A DNA stretch of 42,800 nt from Burkholderiales bacterium (GTDB lineage: Bacteria; Pseudomonadota; Gammaproteobacteria; Burkholderiales; Burkholderiaceae_E). The position numbers were made by a program, and so were the translations under genes. The stretch lies in contig JAFKGG010000380.1 in assembly GCA_017307915.1 (NCBI GenBank), positions 1 to 42,800 on the forward strand, in the 5' to 3' direction. Positions within the stretch are counted from its first letter, which is position 1; every line of letters begins with the position of its first letter. Under the pieces are notes generated by a model that was not told the origin of the DNA, did not search any database, and saw only the letters and a program-made list of their open reading frames with translations. Shown here piece after piece: positions 8,523 to 17,538 of this stretch.

Positions 8523-9413
8523 ATGAATCCCGCCCGGCCGGTCGACGGCCATCAGGCCCGCAAGCGTTTCGGCCAGCATTTCCTGGCCGACGTCTCGGTC
8601 ATCGAGGCGATCGTCGCCGCGATCGCGCCGCGTCCGGGGCAATCCATCGTCGAGATCGGCCCCGGCCTGGCGGCCCTGACGACGGCGTTGTTGGCGCGCA
8701 TCGAGCATCTGCATGCGATCGAGATCGACCGCGATCTGGCCGCCCGGCTGCGGCGCCGCTGGGGACCGCAGCGGTTGAGCCTGCACGAGGCCGACGCGCT
8801 GGCCTTCGATTTCGCGGGGCTGGCGGCGCAGATCGGTGCTGCTGGTGCCGATGGTGCGGCCGGCGTTACCGATGCTGGTGCTGGTGCTGGTGCTGGTGCT
8901 GGTGCTGGTGCTGGTGCCGCGCCGGCCCGGCTGCGCGTGGTCGGCAACCTGCCGTACAACATCTCCAGCCCACTGCTGATCCACTTGCTGTCGTTTCGCG
9001 GCTGCATCATCGATCAGCACTTCATGCTGCAAAAGGAAGTGGTCGATCGCATCGTCGCCGAACCGGGCGGCGCTGATTACGGCCGCCTGTCGGTGCTGTT
9101 GCAGGCGTTCTACGAGGTGGAGTCGCTGTTCGTCGTACCGCCCGAAGCCTTCGATCCGCCGCCGCGCGTCGATTCGGCTGTGGTGCGGATGATCGTGCGC
9201 GAAGACCCGCCGCTGGCCGATCCGCAGCCGCTGCAGCAGATCCTGGCGGCGGCCTTTGCGCAGCGCCGCAAGATGCTGCGCAAGACGCTGCTGCCCTGGC
9301 TGGCCGAGCGCGGTGTCGCCGCTGACGATATCGACGCCACGCAGCGTGCTGAAGATCTGCCGGTGGCGCTCTGGATCGATCTGGCCCGGCGTCTGGCCGC
9401 GTCGCGCGATTGA
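8523..9413 (+). CDS. rsmA: 16S rRNA dimethyladenosine transferase RsmA (KsgA)
   Basis: SAM-dependent enzyme that dimethylates two adjacent adenines near the 3' end of 16S rRNA late in small-subunit assembly. Seen are [10 protein letters not shown], motif [16 protein letters not shown], acidic motif [10 protein letters not shown], and motif [20 protein letters not shown], followed by the C-terminal helical domain ([13 protein letters not shown]). The 296 residues exceed the usual ~270 because a Gly/Ala tract (about residues 118-131) is inserted between the SAM-site strands and motif IV. It is encoded by seven GCTGGT hexamers. The gene starts 31 bases after surA. Confidence 0.95.
   Translation: MNPARPVDGHQARKRFGQHFLADVSVIEAIVAAIAPRPGQSIVEIGPGLAALTTALLARIEHLHAIEIDRDLAARLRRRWGPQRLSLHEADALAFDFAGLAAQIGAAGADGAAGVTDAGAGAGAGAGAGAGAAPARLRVVGNLPYNISSPLLIHLLSFRGCIIDQHFMLQKEVVDRIVAEPGGADYGRLSVLLQAFYEVESLFVVPPEAFDPPPRVDSAVVRMIVREDPPLADPQPLQQILAAAFAQRRKMLRKTLLPWLAERGVAADDIDATQRAEDLPVALWIDLARRLAASRD
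8874..8915 (+). repeat. (GCTGGT)7 microsatellite inside rsmA
   Basis: Seven perfect head-to-tail copies of GCTGGT encode alternating Ala-Gly. Because the unit is six bases, gain or loss of units keeps the frame. The flanking DNA (8838-8873) contains decayed GCTGGT/GATGGTGC-like units, suggesting an older, longer tract. Confidence 0.97.
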
Positions 9414-9527
9414 CGATCGCGCCGATTCGGCGCAGAGTGGGTCGCCTGTGCTTGGCTCCGGCTCGATAGCCATCATCGACGCACGAGGCCAGCCGCCACT
9501 CCAGCGATCCCTTCGTCCGGAGGTGCC

Positions 9528-10004
9528 ATGGACGACGCTGCCCCGAAGCTGCAATCCGCGGGCGAAGCGGAGGTGTCCTTGCCGACGCGCCTGCTCCATA
9601 CGGGTTGCATTCTGTGTGCGCTATTGATGGCCGCGATGCTCGCGGCCAACGTCGGCGCCGTGTTGACGCAAGACGAGCTCAAGGTGCTGCTGCTGCGGCA
9701 ATGGGTGCTCACGCCGGGCCTGTTCCTGCTGAACCTGCTGCTGCTGGCGGTGTTGATCCTGGCCAAGACCTTGCGCCCCAGCGGCATACGCCGCCTGACG
9801 CGGCTCACCGAGCGGCTCTATTTCGTGCTGGCGATGACGGTGCTGGTACTGCTGCCGTCGGCGGTGCTGGGGTGGATGTGGGCGTCGCGGTTGCAGCCGG
9901 TGTCGGGGGCGGTCGCCACTTCGTCGGTCGAGGCGCTGGCGCAGCTAATGGTGTTGCTGCTGATGTGGCGTAATGCGCTTGATGCGGCGCGTCTTCGCGT
10001 CTGA
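9528..10004 (+). CDS. Small inner-membrane protein, function unknown
   Basis: A 158-residue protein with four hydrophobic segments (about residues 25-46, 63-82, 102-122 and 134-152) and short hydrophilic loops, so probably an integral inner-membrane protein. The ATG has a strong GGAGGTGCC ribosome site. Nothing in the sequence identifies a family or active site. It follows rsmA by about 115 bases on the same strand and converges with gloA. Confidence 0.75.
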   Translation: MDDAAPKLQSAGEAEVSLPTRLLHTGCILCALLMAAMLAANVGAVLTQDELKVLLLRQWVLTPGLFLLNLLLLAVLILAKTLRPSGIRRLTRLTERLYFVLAMTVLVLLPSAVLGWMWASRLQPVSGAVATSSVEALAQLMVLLLMWRNALDAARLRV

Positions 10005-10053
10005 TGCGGGCAGCGCCCAAGGCTCGGGTGAGGGGCCGGTCTGAACTTGCGCG

Positions 10054-10443
10054 TTATTGCGGCCGGCGTTCGATCAGCTCGATCTTGTAGCCATCGGGAT
10101 CCTGCACGAACGCGATGACGGTATTGCCGCCCTTGACCGGCCCAGCCTCCCGCGTCACCGCCCCGCCAGCTTCGCGAATACGCTGACAGGCCGCCGCCGC
10201 ATCAGGCACCTCGATCGCGATATGACCATAGGCGCCACCCATCTCATAGTGGTCAACGCCATAGTTGTAGGTCAGCTCCAGCACGGCCTGATCGGTTTCG
10301 CTGCCAAAGCCGACGAAGGCCAGCGAATACTTCTGGTCGGGTCGGTCGGTGGTGCGCAGCAGCTGCATGCCCATCACCTTGGTATAGAAATCGATCGAGC
10401 GCTGCATGTCGCCGACGCGCAGCATGGTGTGCAGAATCCTCAT
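10054..10443 (-). CDS. gloA: Lactoylglutathione lyase (glyoxalase I)
   Basis: Converts the hemithioacetal of methylglyoxal and glutathione to S-lactoylglutathione, detoxifying methylglyoxal in the cytosol. The 129 residues form the two glyoxalase repeats. H5, E56, H74 and E122 fall at the same positions as the metal ligands of the nickel-type E. coli enzyme. Other hallmarks are [25 protein letters not shown] and [14 protein letters not shown]. The ATG has a GGAGGCCGCG ribosome site. It is the last gene of the long minus-strand run, 45 bases after the YgjP-like gene. Confidence 0.96.
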   Translation of the reverse strand: MRILHTMLRVGDMQRSIDFYTKVMGMQLLRTTDRPDQKYSLAFVGFGSETDQAVLELTYNYGVDHYEMGGAYGHIAIEVPDAAAACQRIREAGGAVTREAGPVKGGNTVIAFVQDPDGYKIELIERRPQ

Positions 10444-10488
10444 CGCGGCCTCCTGGTCGTTTCGATTGGCGGTTGGCGCGCCCGAGCT

Positions 10489-11328
10489 TCAGCCCACCGG
10501 CATATCTTCCGGAAAATCGCGCAGCCAGGTGCGTGCCCGCTCAAAATCGGGAAACAGATCCCCCACCGTCGACCAGAAGCGCGGCCCATGGTTGAGCTCG
10601 CGCAGATGCGCCAGCTCGTGCGCAATCACGTAATCAACGATGTCGAGCGGGAAGTGCACCAGCCGCCAGTTCAGGCGGATGGCGCCGTCGGGCGTACAGC
10701 TACCCCAGCGCGTGCGCGCCGAAGACAGGGCCCAGCGCGTCGGCGCGCGGCCCAGCCGCTGCGCGAAGATCGGCAGGCGTTCGGCGAACACTTCGCGCGC
10801 GCGTTCCTGCAGCCAGGCCTGCACGCGGTCTTTCAACTGCTCGGCGCAGGCGTTCGGCGGCAGGCCCACGATCAGGCGGCTTTCGTCGCGCACCACGTCG
10901 CGCGCGCCGTCGCGCACTTCCAGCGTCAGGGTCTGACCGAGAAAGCGCAGCGGCGCGCCGTGTTCCCAGCGCACCGTCATGCGTTCGCGGCGCGCTTCGT
11001 GCGCGCGCCATTCGACCAGCTTGCGCACGATCCAGCGCGCTTTTTCCTGCAGCGCGCGTTCGATCTCGGCCAGCGTGACCCAGCGCGGTGCGGTGACGCG
11101 CAGGCCGCGATTGTCGATGACGAAGCCGATCGTGCGGCGGCGCGATCGGCGCAGCTCGTACTGCACCGGCTGCTCGCACAACCAGACGCTGCGCGAACCG
11201 TCGGCGCTGCGTTTCGGCGCCGACGGCGTGGGCGTCGGCACCGTGTCGAACAAGGGCAGGCTCAATTGCAGCGCTGCATCGGCTGCACCGGGCCTGGGAT
11301 GGGCGTTGGGCGTGTTTCGGCGTTTCAA
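10489..11328 (-). CDS. YgjP-like (WELM-motif) metal-dependent hydrolase
   Basis: A 279-residue protein of the YgjP/DUF45 metallopeptidase-like family. The zinc site HELAHLRELNHGPRFW is near the C-terminus, preceded by the family string RWGSCTPDGAIRLNWRLVHFP. About 60 N-terminal residues are Pro/Ala-rich and likely unstructured. Physiological substrate is not established for the family; protease and nucleotide-hydrolase roles have been proposed. Its ATG overlaps the plsC stop by 4 bases, so the two are translated together. Confidence 0.85.
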   Translation of the reverse strand: MKRRNTPNAHPRPGAADAALQLSLPLFDTVPTPTPSAPKRSADGSRSVWLCEQPVQYELRRSRRRTIGFVIDNRGLRVTAPRWVTLAEIERALQEKARWIVRKLVEWRAHEARRERMTVRWEHGAPLRFLGQTLTLEVRDGARDVVRDESRLIVGLPPNACAEQLKDRVQAWLQERAREVFAERLPIFAQRLGRAPTRWALSSARTRWGSCTPDGAIRLNWRLVHFPLDIVDYVIAHELAHLRELNHGPRFWSTVGDLFPDFERARTWLRDFPEDMPVG

Positions 11329-12089
11329 GCGGTCTCGTGCTCCGTCGCGACGGTAGCGGGTCCGGCGTGGCGATACAGATGCGGACTGAGTCTGCGCATC
11401 TCGGATTCTATCCAGGCTTCGACTTCCGTGTTCAATCTTTCGGTGGTCTTGCCCGCGCTTTCGATCGGCTTGCCGATCGACACGGTGATCAGGCCCGGAT
11501 ATTTAAGGAATGATTTGCGCGGCCAGCACTCGCCCGAGTTCACCGCGATCGGCACCACCGGCGTGCCGGTGCGCACCGCCAGCCGTGGGCCGCCGCTCTT
11601 GTACCTGCCTTGCGAGCCGGCCGGCGTGCGCGTGCCTTCGGGGAACATGATGATCCAGCGCCCCTCGGCGAGCTTGCGCGAGCCTTGCCGCACCACGTGC
11701 TCGAACGCATCGGTGCCGCGCCGCCGGTCGATGTGGATCATGCTCAGCAGCCCGATGCCCCAACCGAAGAACGGCACGAACAGCAGCTCGCGCTTGAACA
11801 CGAAGCACAGCTCGCGCGGCATGTAGGCCGGATAGAAGAAGGTCTCCCACGTCGATTGATGCTTCGACAGCAGGATCGCCGGCCCATCGGGCAGGTTCTC
11901 GGCGCCGATGACGCGATAGCGGATGCCGAGGATCCAGCGCGCCGCCCAGATGATCAGTGCCGGCCAGCCGGCGGTGAGCCGGTAGCGCCAGTGCAGCGGC
12001 AGCGGCGCCCACAGCAGGCAGGCCAGCGCGTACGGAATCACCGTCACGATCTGGAACAGCAGAAACAGGGCGGAGCGCAGCGCGAGCAT
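11325..12089 (-). CDS. plsC: 1-acyl-sn-glycerol-3-phosphate acyltransferase
   Basis: Inner-membrane enzyme that acylates lysophosphatidic acid to phosphatidic acid. The 254 residues begin with a membrane segment (about residues 5-30). The acyltransferase block I reads KHQSTWETF with H77 and, where most family members have Asp (HX4D), Glu at residue 82. Block III is MFPEGTRTPAG with E151. Neighbouring gmhB ends 21 bases upstream and the YgjP-like gene overlaps downstream. The Glu may be normal for betaproteobacterial homologues. Confidence 0.92.
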   Translation of the reverse strand: MLALRSALFLLFQIVTVIPYALACLLWAPLPLHWRYRLTAGWPALIIWAARWILGIRYRVIGAENLPDGPAILLSKHQSTWETFFYPAYMPRELCFVFKRELLFVPFFGWGIGLLSMIHIDRRRGTDAFEHVVRQGSRKLAEGRWIIMFPEGTRTPAGSQGRYKSGGPRLAVRTGTPVVPIAVNSGECWPRKSFLKYPGLITVSIGKPIESAGKTTERLNTEVEAWIESEMRRLSPHLYRHAGPATVATEHETA

Positions 12090-12110
12090 CGCGTCAATGG
12101 CCGTTGCGAC

Positions 12111-12644
12111 TCAGGGCGCCAGCTCGGCGGCCACCGCGGCCAGGTCGACGCGCACCACGGTGTCGGGCGGCAGATCGCCTTTCTTCATCGTGGCCTGGCC
12201 CTTGCCGGTCAGCACCAGCACCGGCCGGCAGCCGGCCGCATGCGCCGCTTGCAGGTCGCGCAGATGATCGCCGATCGCGTGCACTTCGGCTGGTGCGGCG
12301 CGAAAGCGTTGCAGGATCTCGAGCAACATGCCCGGCTTGGGCTTGCGGCAGGCGCAGCCGGCGTCGGGCCCATGCGGACAGAAGAACACCGCATCGATGC
12401 GCCCGCCCGCGGCGGCCACCGCCTGCTGCATCTTGGCATTGATGCGGCCCAGCGTGGCCAGGTCGAACAGCCCGCGCGCCACGCCTGATTGGTTGGTGGC
12501 GACCACAACCCGATAGCCGGCCTTGCACAGCCGCGCGATCGCTTCCAGGCTGCCGGGCAGCGGCCGCCACTCGTCGGGGTTCTTGATGAAGGCGTCGCTG
12601 TCGTGATTGATGACGCCGTCGCGGTCGAGAATGATCAGCTTCAC
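12111..12644 (-). CDS. gmhB: D-glycero-beta-D-manno-heptose-1,7-bisphosphate 7-phosphatase
   Basis: HAD-family phosphatase of the ADP-heptose pathway for LPS core synthesis. The catalytic motif is LDRDGVIN, with nucleophile D7 and acid/base D9; TNQSG is motif II. The structural zinc loop CPHGPDAGCACRKPKPGM has Cys89, His91, Cys97 and Cys99, typical of GmhB. Motif IV is IGDHLRDLQAA. The 177 residues match the family. It sits between glyS and plsC, with short gaps on both sides. Confidence 0.94.
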   Translation of the reverse strand: MKLIILDRDGVINHDSDAFIKNPDEWRPLPGSLEAIARLCKAGYRVVVATNQSGVARGLFDLATLGRINAKMQQAVAAAGGRIDAVFFCPHGPDAGCACRKPKPGMLLEILQRFRAAPAEVHAIGDHLRDLQAAHAAGCRPVLVLTGKGQATMKKGDLPPDTVVRVDLAAVAAELAP

Positions 12645-12682
12645 GATGGTGGGCTCGGCGGCTCGGTAACGGGCTTGGCGGC

Positions 12683-14773
12683 TCAGGCCGACAGCCGCGA
12701 GATGTCGGCGACGCGGTTCAGCAGATGGCGCAGCCCCGACAGCAGCGCCAGCCGGTTCGAGCGTACGTTCGGGTCATCGGCCATCACCATCACCTCGTCG
12801 AAGAAGCGGTCGACCGGTTGCCGCATCTGCGCCATCAGCGTCAGCGCGGCGGTGAAATCCTGCGCGTTCATCCGTGCGTCGACCTGCGGGCGCAGTTCGT
12901 CGATGCGCGCGGCCAGTGCCTGCTCGGCGGGCTCGGTCAGCAGCGCCCGATCGATTGCGTCGCCGACGAAGCCATCGGCCTTACGCAAGATGTTGGCGAT
13001 GCGCTTGTTGGCGGCGGCCAGCGCCTCGGCTTCAGGCAGCTTGCCGAACGCGCGCACCGCTTCGAGCTGCGCCGGCACCTGGGCCAGATGCGCGGGCTGC
13101 TGGTCGACCACGGCGGCCACTTCCTGCACCGAGAAACCGCGTTCGCGCAGATAGCCCGACAGCCGTTCGTAGATGAACTGTTCCAACTCGGTGCGTGCCG
13201 GCTTGATGCGATCGCCGAAGGCGGCGAACGCGGCATCGAGCAGGGCGTCGAGCCGCAGGTCGAGCCGCTTTTCGATCAGCATGCGCACCACGCCCAGCGC
13301 ATGGCGGCGCAGCGCGAACGGGTCTTTGTCGCCGGTGGGCAACTGACCGATGCCGAACAGGCCGGCCAGCGTTTCGAGCTTGTCGGCCAGCGCCAGCACG
13401 GTGCCGGTCTCGCTGGCCGGCAGCGCATCGCCGGCAAAGCGAGGCTGGTATTGCTCGGTGAGCGCACGCGCCACCGCGTCGGGCTCGCCGTCGTGCCGCG
13501 CGTAATAGGTACCCATCACGCCTTGCAGCTCGGGGAACTCGCCGACCATGCCGGTGAGCAGGTCGGTCTTGGCCAGCAGCGCGGCGCGGTCGGCCAGCGC
13601 GGCGTCGGCGCCCAGCAGCTTGGCGCTTGCACGCGCGATCGCACGCACGCGTTCGACGCGCTCGCCTTGCGTACCCAGCTTGGCGTGATAGACGACGCTG
13701 GCCAGTTTCGGCACGCGCTCGGCCAGCGGCGTTTTCAGATCCTGCTCGAAGAAGAAGCGCGCATCGGCCAGCCGCGGGCGCACCACGCGCTGGTTGCCGT
13801 CGATGATGAAGTGCGGATCGGCCACCGCCATGTTCGACACGATCAGGAACTTCGGCAGCAGCTTGCCCTGTGCGTCGAACAGCGGAAAATACTTCTGGTT
13901 GGTGCGCATCGTCAGGATCAGGCATTCCTGCGGCACCTGCAGAAACTCGTGCTCGAACTCGCCGACGTAGACGGCGGGCCACTCGACCAGCGCCGTGACT
14001 TCTTCCAGCAGCGGCACGACCTGGGTTTCGTCGCCCAGCGAGGCCTGCAAGGCTTGCGCGCGCTCGCGCAGCATCGCGTCGATGCGTGCGCGGCGCGCTT
14101 CGAACGAGGCGATCACACGGCCGCGCGTTTCCAGCAGGCTTTCGTATTGGCCGGCGTCGGCGATGTCGATCGAGCCTTCCGACTGGAAGCGATGGCCGTG
14201 CGTGCTGCGTCCCGATTGCAGGCCCAGTACCGAGGCAGGCACGACGCGCTCGCCGTGCAGCACGATCAGCGCGTGCGCCGGCCGCACGAAGCTCACCGTG
14301 GTGTGGCCGTCGGCGAGCTGGTATTGCATCAGCTTCGGAATCGGCAGCTTGGCCAGCGCCTGCGTGATCACCGGCGAGATCGCCTCATCGAGCGACTCAC
14401 CGGTCACCGTGCTCTGAAAATAGAAGCACTCCTGCTTGCCGTCGCTGGCGCGGGTGAGCTGATCGATGCGGGCGCCTTGCTTCTCGGCCCATTTGATCAG
14501 CGCCTGCGTCGGCTGGCCGGCGGCATCGAGCCCGACCTTCAGCGACGGGCCTTTCAGTTCGACCTGCCGATCGGCGGCGCGCACCGGCACGCCGGCCACG
14601 CGCACGGCCAGCCGGCGCGGCGAAGCGAAACCATCGATGCGTGCGTCGGACGCGGCCAGCCCGCGCGCGCGCAAGCCTTCGACGATGGCGGAGCAGAAGG
14701 ATTCGCCCAGGCGCTTGAGCGCCTTGGGCGGCAGTTCCTCGGTGAACAGTTCGACCAGCAGGGAAGCGCTCAT
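12683..14773 (-). CDS. glyS: Glycyl-tRNA synthetase beta subunit
   Basis: Beta chain of the alpha2-beta2 bacterial glycyl-tRNA synthetase; it binds tRNA. The start LLVELFTEELPPKAL is typical of GlyS. Other recognisable parts are LLEEVTALVEWPAVYVGEFE, RTNQKYFPLFDAQGKLLPKF, DADARFFFEQDLK-like string ADARFFFEQDLKTPL, and DPFALRRHALGVVRML, followed by the C-terminal anticodon-binding region. The 696 residues match the usual ~690. The ATG lies 7 bases after the glyQ stop, supporting this start over the in-frame extension upstream. Confidence 0.96.
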   Translation of the reverse strand: MSASLLVELFTEELPPKALKRLGESFCSAIVEGLRARGLAASDARIDGFASPRRLAVRVAGVPVRAADRQVELKGPSLKVGLDAAGQPTQALIKWAEKQGARIDQLTRASDGKQECFYFQSTVTGESLDEAISPVITQALAKLPIPKLMQYQLADGHTTVSFVRPAHALIVLHGERVVPASVLGLQSGRSTHGHRFQSEGSIDIADAGQYESLLETRGRVIASFEARRARIDAMLRERAQALQASLGDETQVVPLLEEVTALVEWPAVYVGEFEHEFLQVPQECLILTMRTNQKYFPLFDAQGKLLPKFLIVSNMAVADPHFIIDGNQRVVRPRLADARFFFEQDLKTPLAERVPKLASVVYHAKLGTQGERVERVRAIARASAKLLGADAALADRAALLAKTDLLTGMVGEFPELQGVMGTYYARHDGEPDAVARALTEQYQPRFAGDALPASETGTVLALADKLETLAGLFGIGQLPTGDKDPFALRRHALGVVRMLIEKRLDLRLDALLDAAFAAFGDRIKPARTELEQFIYERLSGYLRERGFSVQEVAAVVDQQPAHLAQVPAQLEAVRAFGKLPEAEALAAANKRIANILRKADGFVGDAIDRALLTEPAEQALAARIDELRPQVDARMNAQDFTAALTLMAQMRQPVDRFFDEVMVMADDPNVRSNRLALLSGLRHLLNRVADISRLSA

Positions 14774-14780
14774 CGCAGAC

Positions 14781-15686
14781 TCAGGCGGCAGTGACCAGGG
14801 TCGATGCGGCCCCGTTCGTCTTGACCATCGGAAAACCCAGCCGCTCGCGGGCATCGTAATAGGCTTGCGCCACGGCGCGCGCCAGCGCGCGCACGCGGCC
14901 GATGTAGGCGGCACGCTCGGTCACGGAGATGGCGCCGCGCGCATCGAGCAGGTTGAAGGTATGCGAGCACTTCATCACCATCTCGTAGGCCGGCAGCGCC
15001 AGCTCGGCGCGGATCAGCCGCGCCGCTTCGGCCTCGTATTCGTCGAAATGGCGGAACAGCATCTCGGCGTTCGAATGCTCGAAGTTGTATTTGGACTGTT
15101 CCACCTCGTTCTGGTGGAACACGTCGCGATAGGTGACGCCGTCGGTCCAGACCAGGTCGTAGATGCTCTCGACGCCTTGCAGGTACATCGCCAGCCGCTC
15201 GATGCCGTAGGTGATCTCGCCGGTGATCGGCTGGCACTTCAGCGAGCCCACTTCCTGGAAGTAGGTGAACTGCGTCACTTCCATGCCGTTCAGCCACACT
15301 TCCCAGCCCAGGCCCCAGGCGCCCAGCGTCGGTGATTCCCAATCGTCTTCGACGAAGCGCACGTCGTTGACGCTGGTGTCGATGCCCAGCGCCTGCAGCG
15401 AGCCGATGTACAGGTCGAGGATGTTCGGCGGCGACGGCTTGAGCACCACCTGGTATTGGTAGTAGTGCTGCAGCCGGTTCGGGTTGTCGCCGTAGCGGCC
15501 GTCTTTGGGCCGGCGCGACGGCTGCACGTAGGCAGCCCGCCAGGGCTCGGGCCCGATCGCGCGCAGGAAGGTGGCGGTATGAAAAGTACCGGCGCCGACT
15601 TCCATGTCGTAGGGTTGCAGCAGGGCGCAGCCTTGGCTGTCCCAGTACGCCTGCAGCCGCAGGATCACTTGCTGAAAGCTGAGCAT
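14781..15686 (-). CDS. glyQ: Glycyl-tRNA synthetase alpha subunit
   Basis: Catalytic alpha chain of glycyl-tRNA synthetase, a class II enzyme charging tRNA-Gly. The opening [18 protein letters not shown] and following [20 protein letters not shown] are hallmark GlyQ strings; [19 protein letters not shown] and [20 protein letters not shown] follow. The 301 residues match E. coli GlyQ (303). It is placed between lnt (about 90 bases upstream) and glyS. Confidence 0.97.
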   Translation of the reverse strand: MLSFQQVILRLQAYWDSQGCALLQPYDMEVGAGTFHTATFLRAIGPEPWRAAYVQPSRRPKDGRYGDNPNRLQHYYQYQVVLKPSPPNILDLYIGSLQALGIDTSVNDVRFVEDDWESPTLGAWGLGWEVWLNGMEVTQFTYFQEVGSLKCQPITGEITYGIERLAMYLQGVESIYDLVWTDGVTYRDVFHQNEVEQSKYNFEHSNAEMLFRHFDEYEAEAARLIRAELALPAYEMVMKCSHTFNLLDARGAISVTERAAYIGRVRALARAVAQAYYDARERLGFPMVKTNGAASTLVTAA

Positions 15687-15774
15687 AGGGCCGAGGGGGC
15701 TGGAAAAGGCGACATTCTAGCGGGTTCGCGCGCGCTGACCGTGTTTGCGCGCGGTGTTTTGCCGTGTGGCCGGC

Positions 15775-17538
15775 TCAATGCAGGTCGCCGGCTCGATGCA
15801 TGCGGGCCCTGCGCTGCGCGCGGCGATCGGCGAGCAGCCCGGCGGCGAGCAAGGTGAGGGCGAGCGCCGCCGGCAGCAATACCGCGGCGCGGGAGAACGG
15901 CGTCATGCCGTCAGCGCCTTCGACGCTGACGGCGAGTGCGCCCACCGTGTATGCCGGCAACTGGCCGATCACGCGGCCGCGCGCATCGATCGCCGCGGTG
16001 ACGCCGGTGTTGGTCGAGCGCAGCATCGGCCGCGCGAACTCGATGGCGCGCATCCGCGCGATCTGCAGATGCTGCGGCAGCGCGTGCGAATCGCCGAACC
16101 ATGCAATATTGCTGACGTTGACCAGAATCGTCGCGCCGTCGCGCACCTGCTGCGCCAGTTCTTCACCGAACAGGTCTTCATAGCAGATGTTGAACGCGAT
16201 GCGCGCACCGGCCAGCGTCAGCGGCGGCTGGCGCGCGCCGCCGCGTGCGAATTCGCCCAGCGGAATGTTCATCATTCGCACGAACCAGCCGAAGCCCAGC
16301 GGAATGAACTCGCCGAACGGCACCAGGTGCCGCTTGTCGTAGCGCGTCGCGATCAGTCCCCGGCCATCGATCACGGCCACGCTGTTGGTCAGCCGCAGCG
16401 CCTGGGGCGCATCCGCGGACGGCGCCACCACCAGCGGCATGCCGATCGCGATCACGCCGCCGTGCCGCGCGGCGTGATCGGCCAGCGCCTCGGCCAGCGG
16501 TGCCGGCGTGGCGCTCCACGGCGTCGTCCACGCCGTTTCGGGCAGCACGGTGAGCTGGGCGGGTGCCTGCAATACCTGCTCGGTGTAGTGCTGCATCGAA
16601 CGCAGGCTGCGTTCGCGATCGAACTTCATTTCCTGCGGCACGTTGCCTTGCAGAAGACGAACCGCTAGCGGTTTGCCGGCCGGTTCGACCCAGTCGATGC
16701 CGGCCAGCGCCACGCCGGCGGCCAGCGGCAGCAGCGCGCAGGCGAGGCCGCTCCATGAAGCGGCGCGGCGCGTCGCGGCAGCCCGCAGGACGAGCGCAAG
16801 ACCGGCCGCGGCCAGCGCTGCCAGTGCGCTGATGCCGTAGACGCCCACCCACGGTGCAAAGCCGGCCAGCGGGCCGTCGACGTGTGCGTAGCCGATCGCC
16901 AGCCACGGAAAGCCGGTGAACAGATGGCCGCGCACCATCTCGGTGATGCCCCAGCCGCCGGCAAACAGCAGTGCGGTGCTGATGCCTGGCGCTGATTCGC
17001 GGGCGGTCGATTCAGGCTGGGCAGTGCCCGGCTGGGCCGTGCCCTGCCGGGCAGCGCCGATGTCGAGGGCATGGACCGCGAGCGCGCCGCGCCGGCGTAA
17101 CGGCCATGCCGCCAGCAGCGAGACCAGCATCGGAAACAGCGCCAGATAAGCCGCAAAGGCCAGCAGCGCCAGCCCGGCCAGCGGCGCCGGCATGCCGCCG
17201 TAGCGATGCATGCTGATGTACAGCCACGAGACGCCAGCCAGGAACCAGCCCAGGCCGAAAGCGAAGCCCGACAGTGCCGCGCGCGCCGGCGCGTGCATGA
17301 TCAGCAGTGGCAGCACGGCCAGCGCGGCCAGCTGCAGCCACCAGGCATCGAAGGGCGCGAACGCCGCCGCCTGCAAGGCGCCGGCGCCGAATGCAATGGC
17401 TGCGAAAATCAGCGCACCGCGCTTGCTTCTGCCACCCTGTCTGCCGTTGGGCCTTGGCGCAGGCCCGTATCCGGCCACGTGCTCGCGCGCCAAGCCGAGC
17501 GGCACCGGCTCAGGCCGCACGCGGGCCGGCGTCGGCAT
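15775..17538 (-). CDS. lnt: Apolipoprotein N-acyltransferase
   Basis: Inner-membrane enzyme that adds the third acyl chain to lipoproteins. Several hydrophobic segments fill the N-terminal half, then a periplasmic nitrilase domain with the catalytic triad in LPETAWTTPW (Glu), YDKRHLVPFGEF (Lys) and FNICYEDLFGEE (Cys), and a last membrane segment. The 587 residues are longer than E. coli Lnt (512), in part through a GTAQP-type repeat (17016-17060) and a charged N-terminus. The ATG chosen overlaps the end of corC by 29 bases; a later start is possible. Co-localisation with corC and ybeY matches the E. coli cluster. Confidence 0.95.
   Translation of the reverse strand: MPTPARVRPEPVPLGLAREHVAGYGPAPRPNGRQGGRSKRGALIFAAIAFGAGALQAAAFAPFDAWWLQLAALAVLPLLIMHAPARAALSGFAFGLGWFLAGVSWLYISMHRYGGMPAPLAGLALLAFAAYLALFPMLVSLLAAWPLRRRGALAVHALDIGAARQGTAQPGTAQPESTARESAPGISTALLFAGGWGITEMVRGHLFTGFPWLAIGYAHVDGPLAGFAPWVGVYGISALAALAAAGLALVLRAAATRRAASWSGLACALLPLAAGVALAGIDWVEPAGKPLAVRLLQGNVPQEMKFDRERSLRSMQHYTEQVLQAPAQLTVLPETAWTTPWSATPAPLAEALADHAARHGGVIAIGMPLVVAPSADAPQALRLTNSVAVIDGRGLIATRYDKRHLVPFGEFIPLGFGWFVRMMNIPLGEFARGGARQPPLTLAGARIAFNICYEDLFGEELAQQVRDGATILVNVSNIAWFGDSHALPQHLQIARMRAIEFARPMLRSTNTGVTAAIDARGRVIGQLPAYTVGALAVSVEGADGMTPFSRAAVLLPAALALTLLAAGLLADRRAQRRARMHRAGDLH
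17016..17060 (-). repeat. 15-bp tandem repeat (3 imperfect copies) inside lnt
   Basis: Three adjoining 15-base units, at 17016-17030, 17031-17045 and 17046-17060, share about 11-13 of 15 bases pairwise. They encode Gln/Gly-Thr-Ala-Gln-Pro-like pentapeptides in a loop between membrane segments. The unit is a multiple of three, so copy changes keep the frame. Confidence 0.85.

Noticed and set aside
8874-8915. CRISPR-like array
   Set aside because: The units are six bases with no spacers; this is a coding microsatellite.
12725-14794. Plus-strand frame of 689 codons
   Set aside because: Exactly antisense to glyS, with His/Arg/Gln-rich composition typical of shadow frames.
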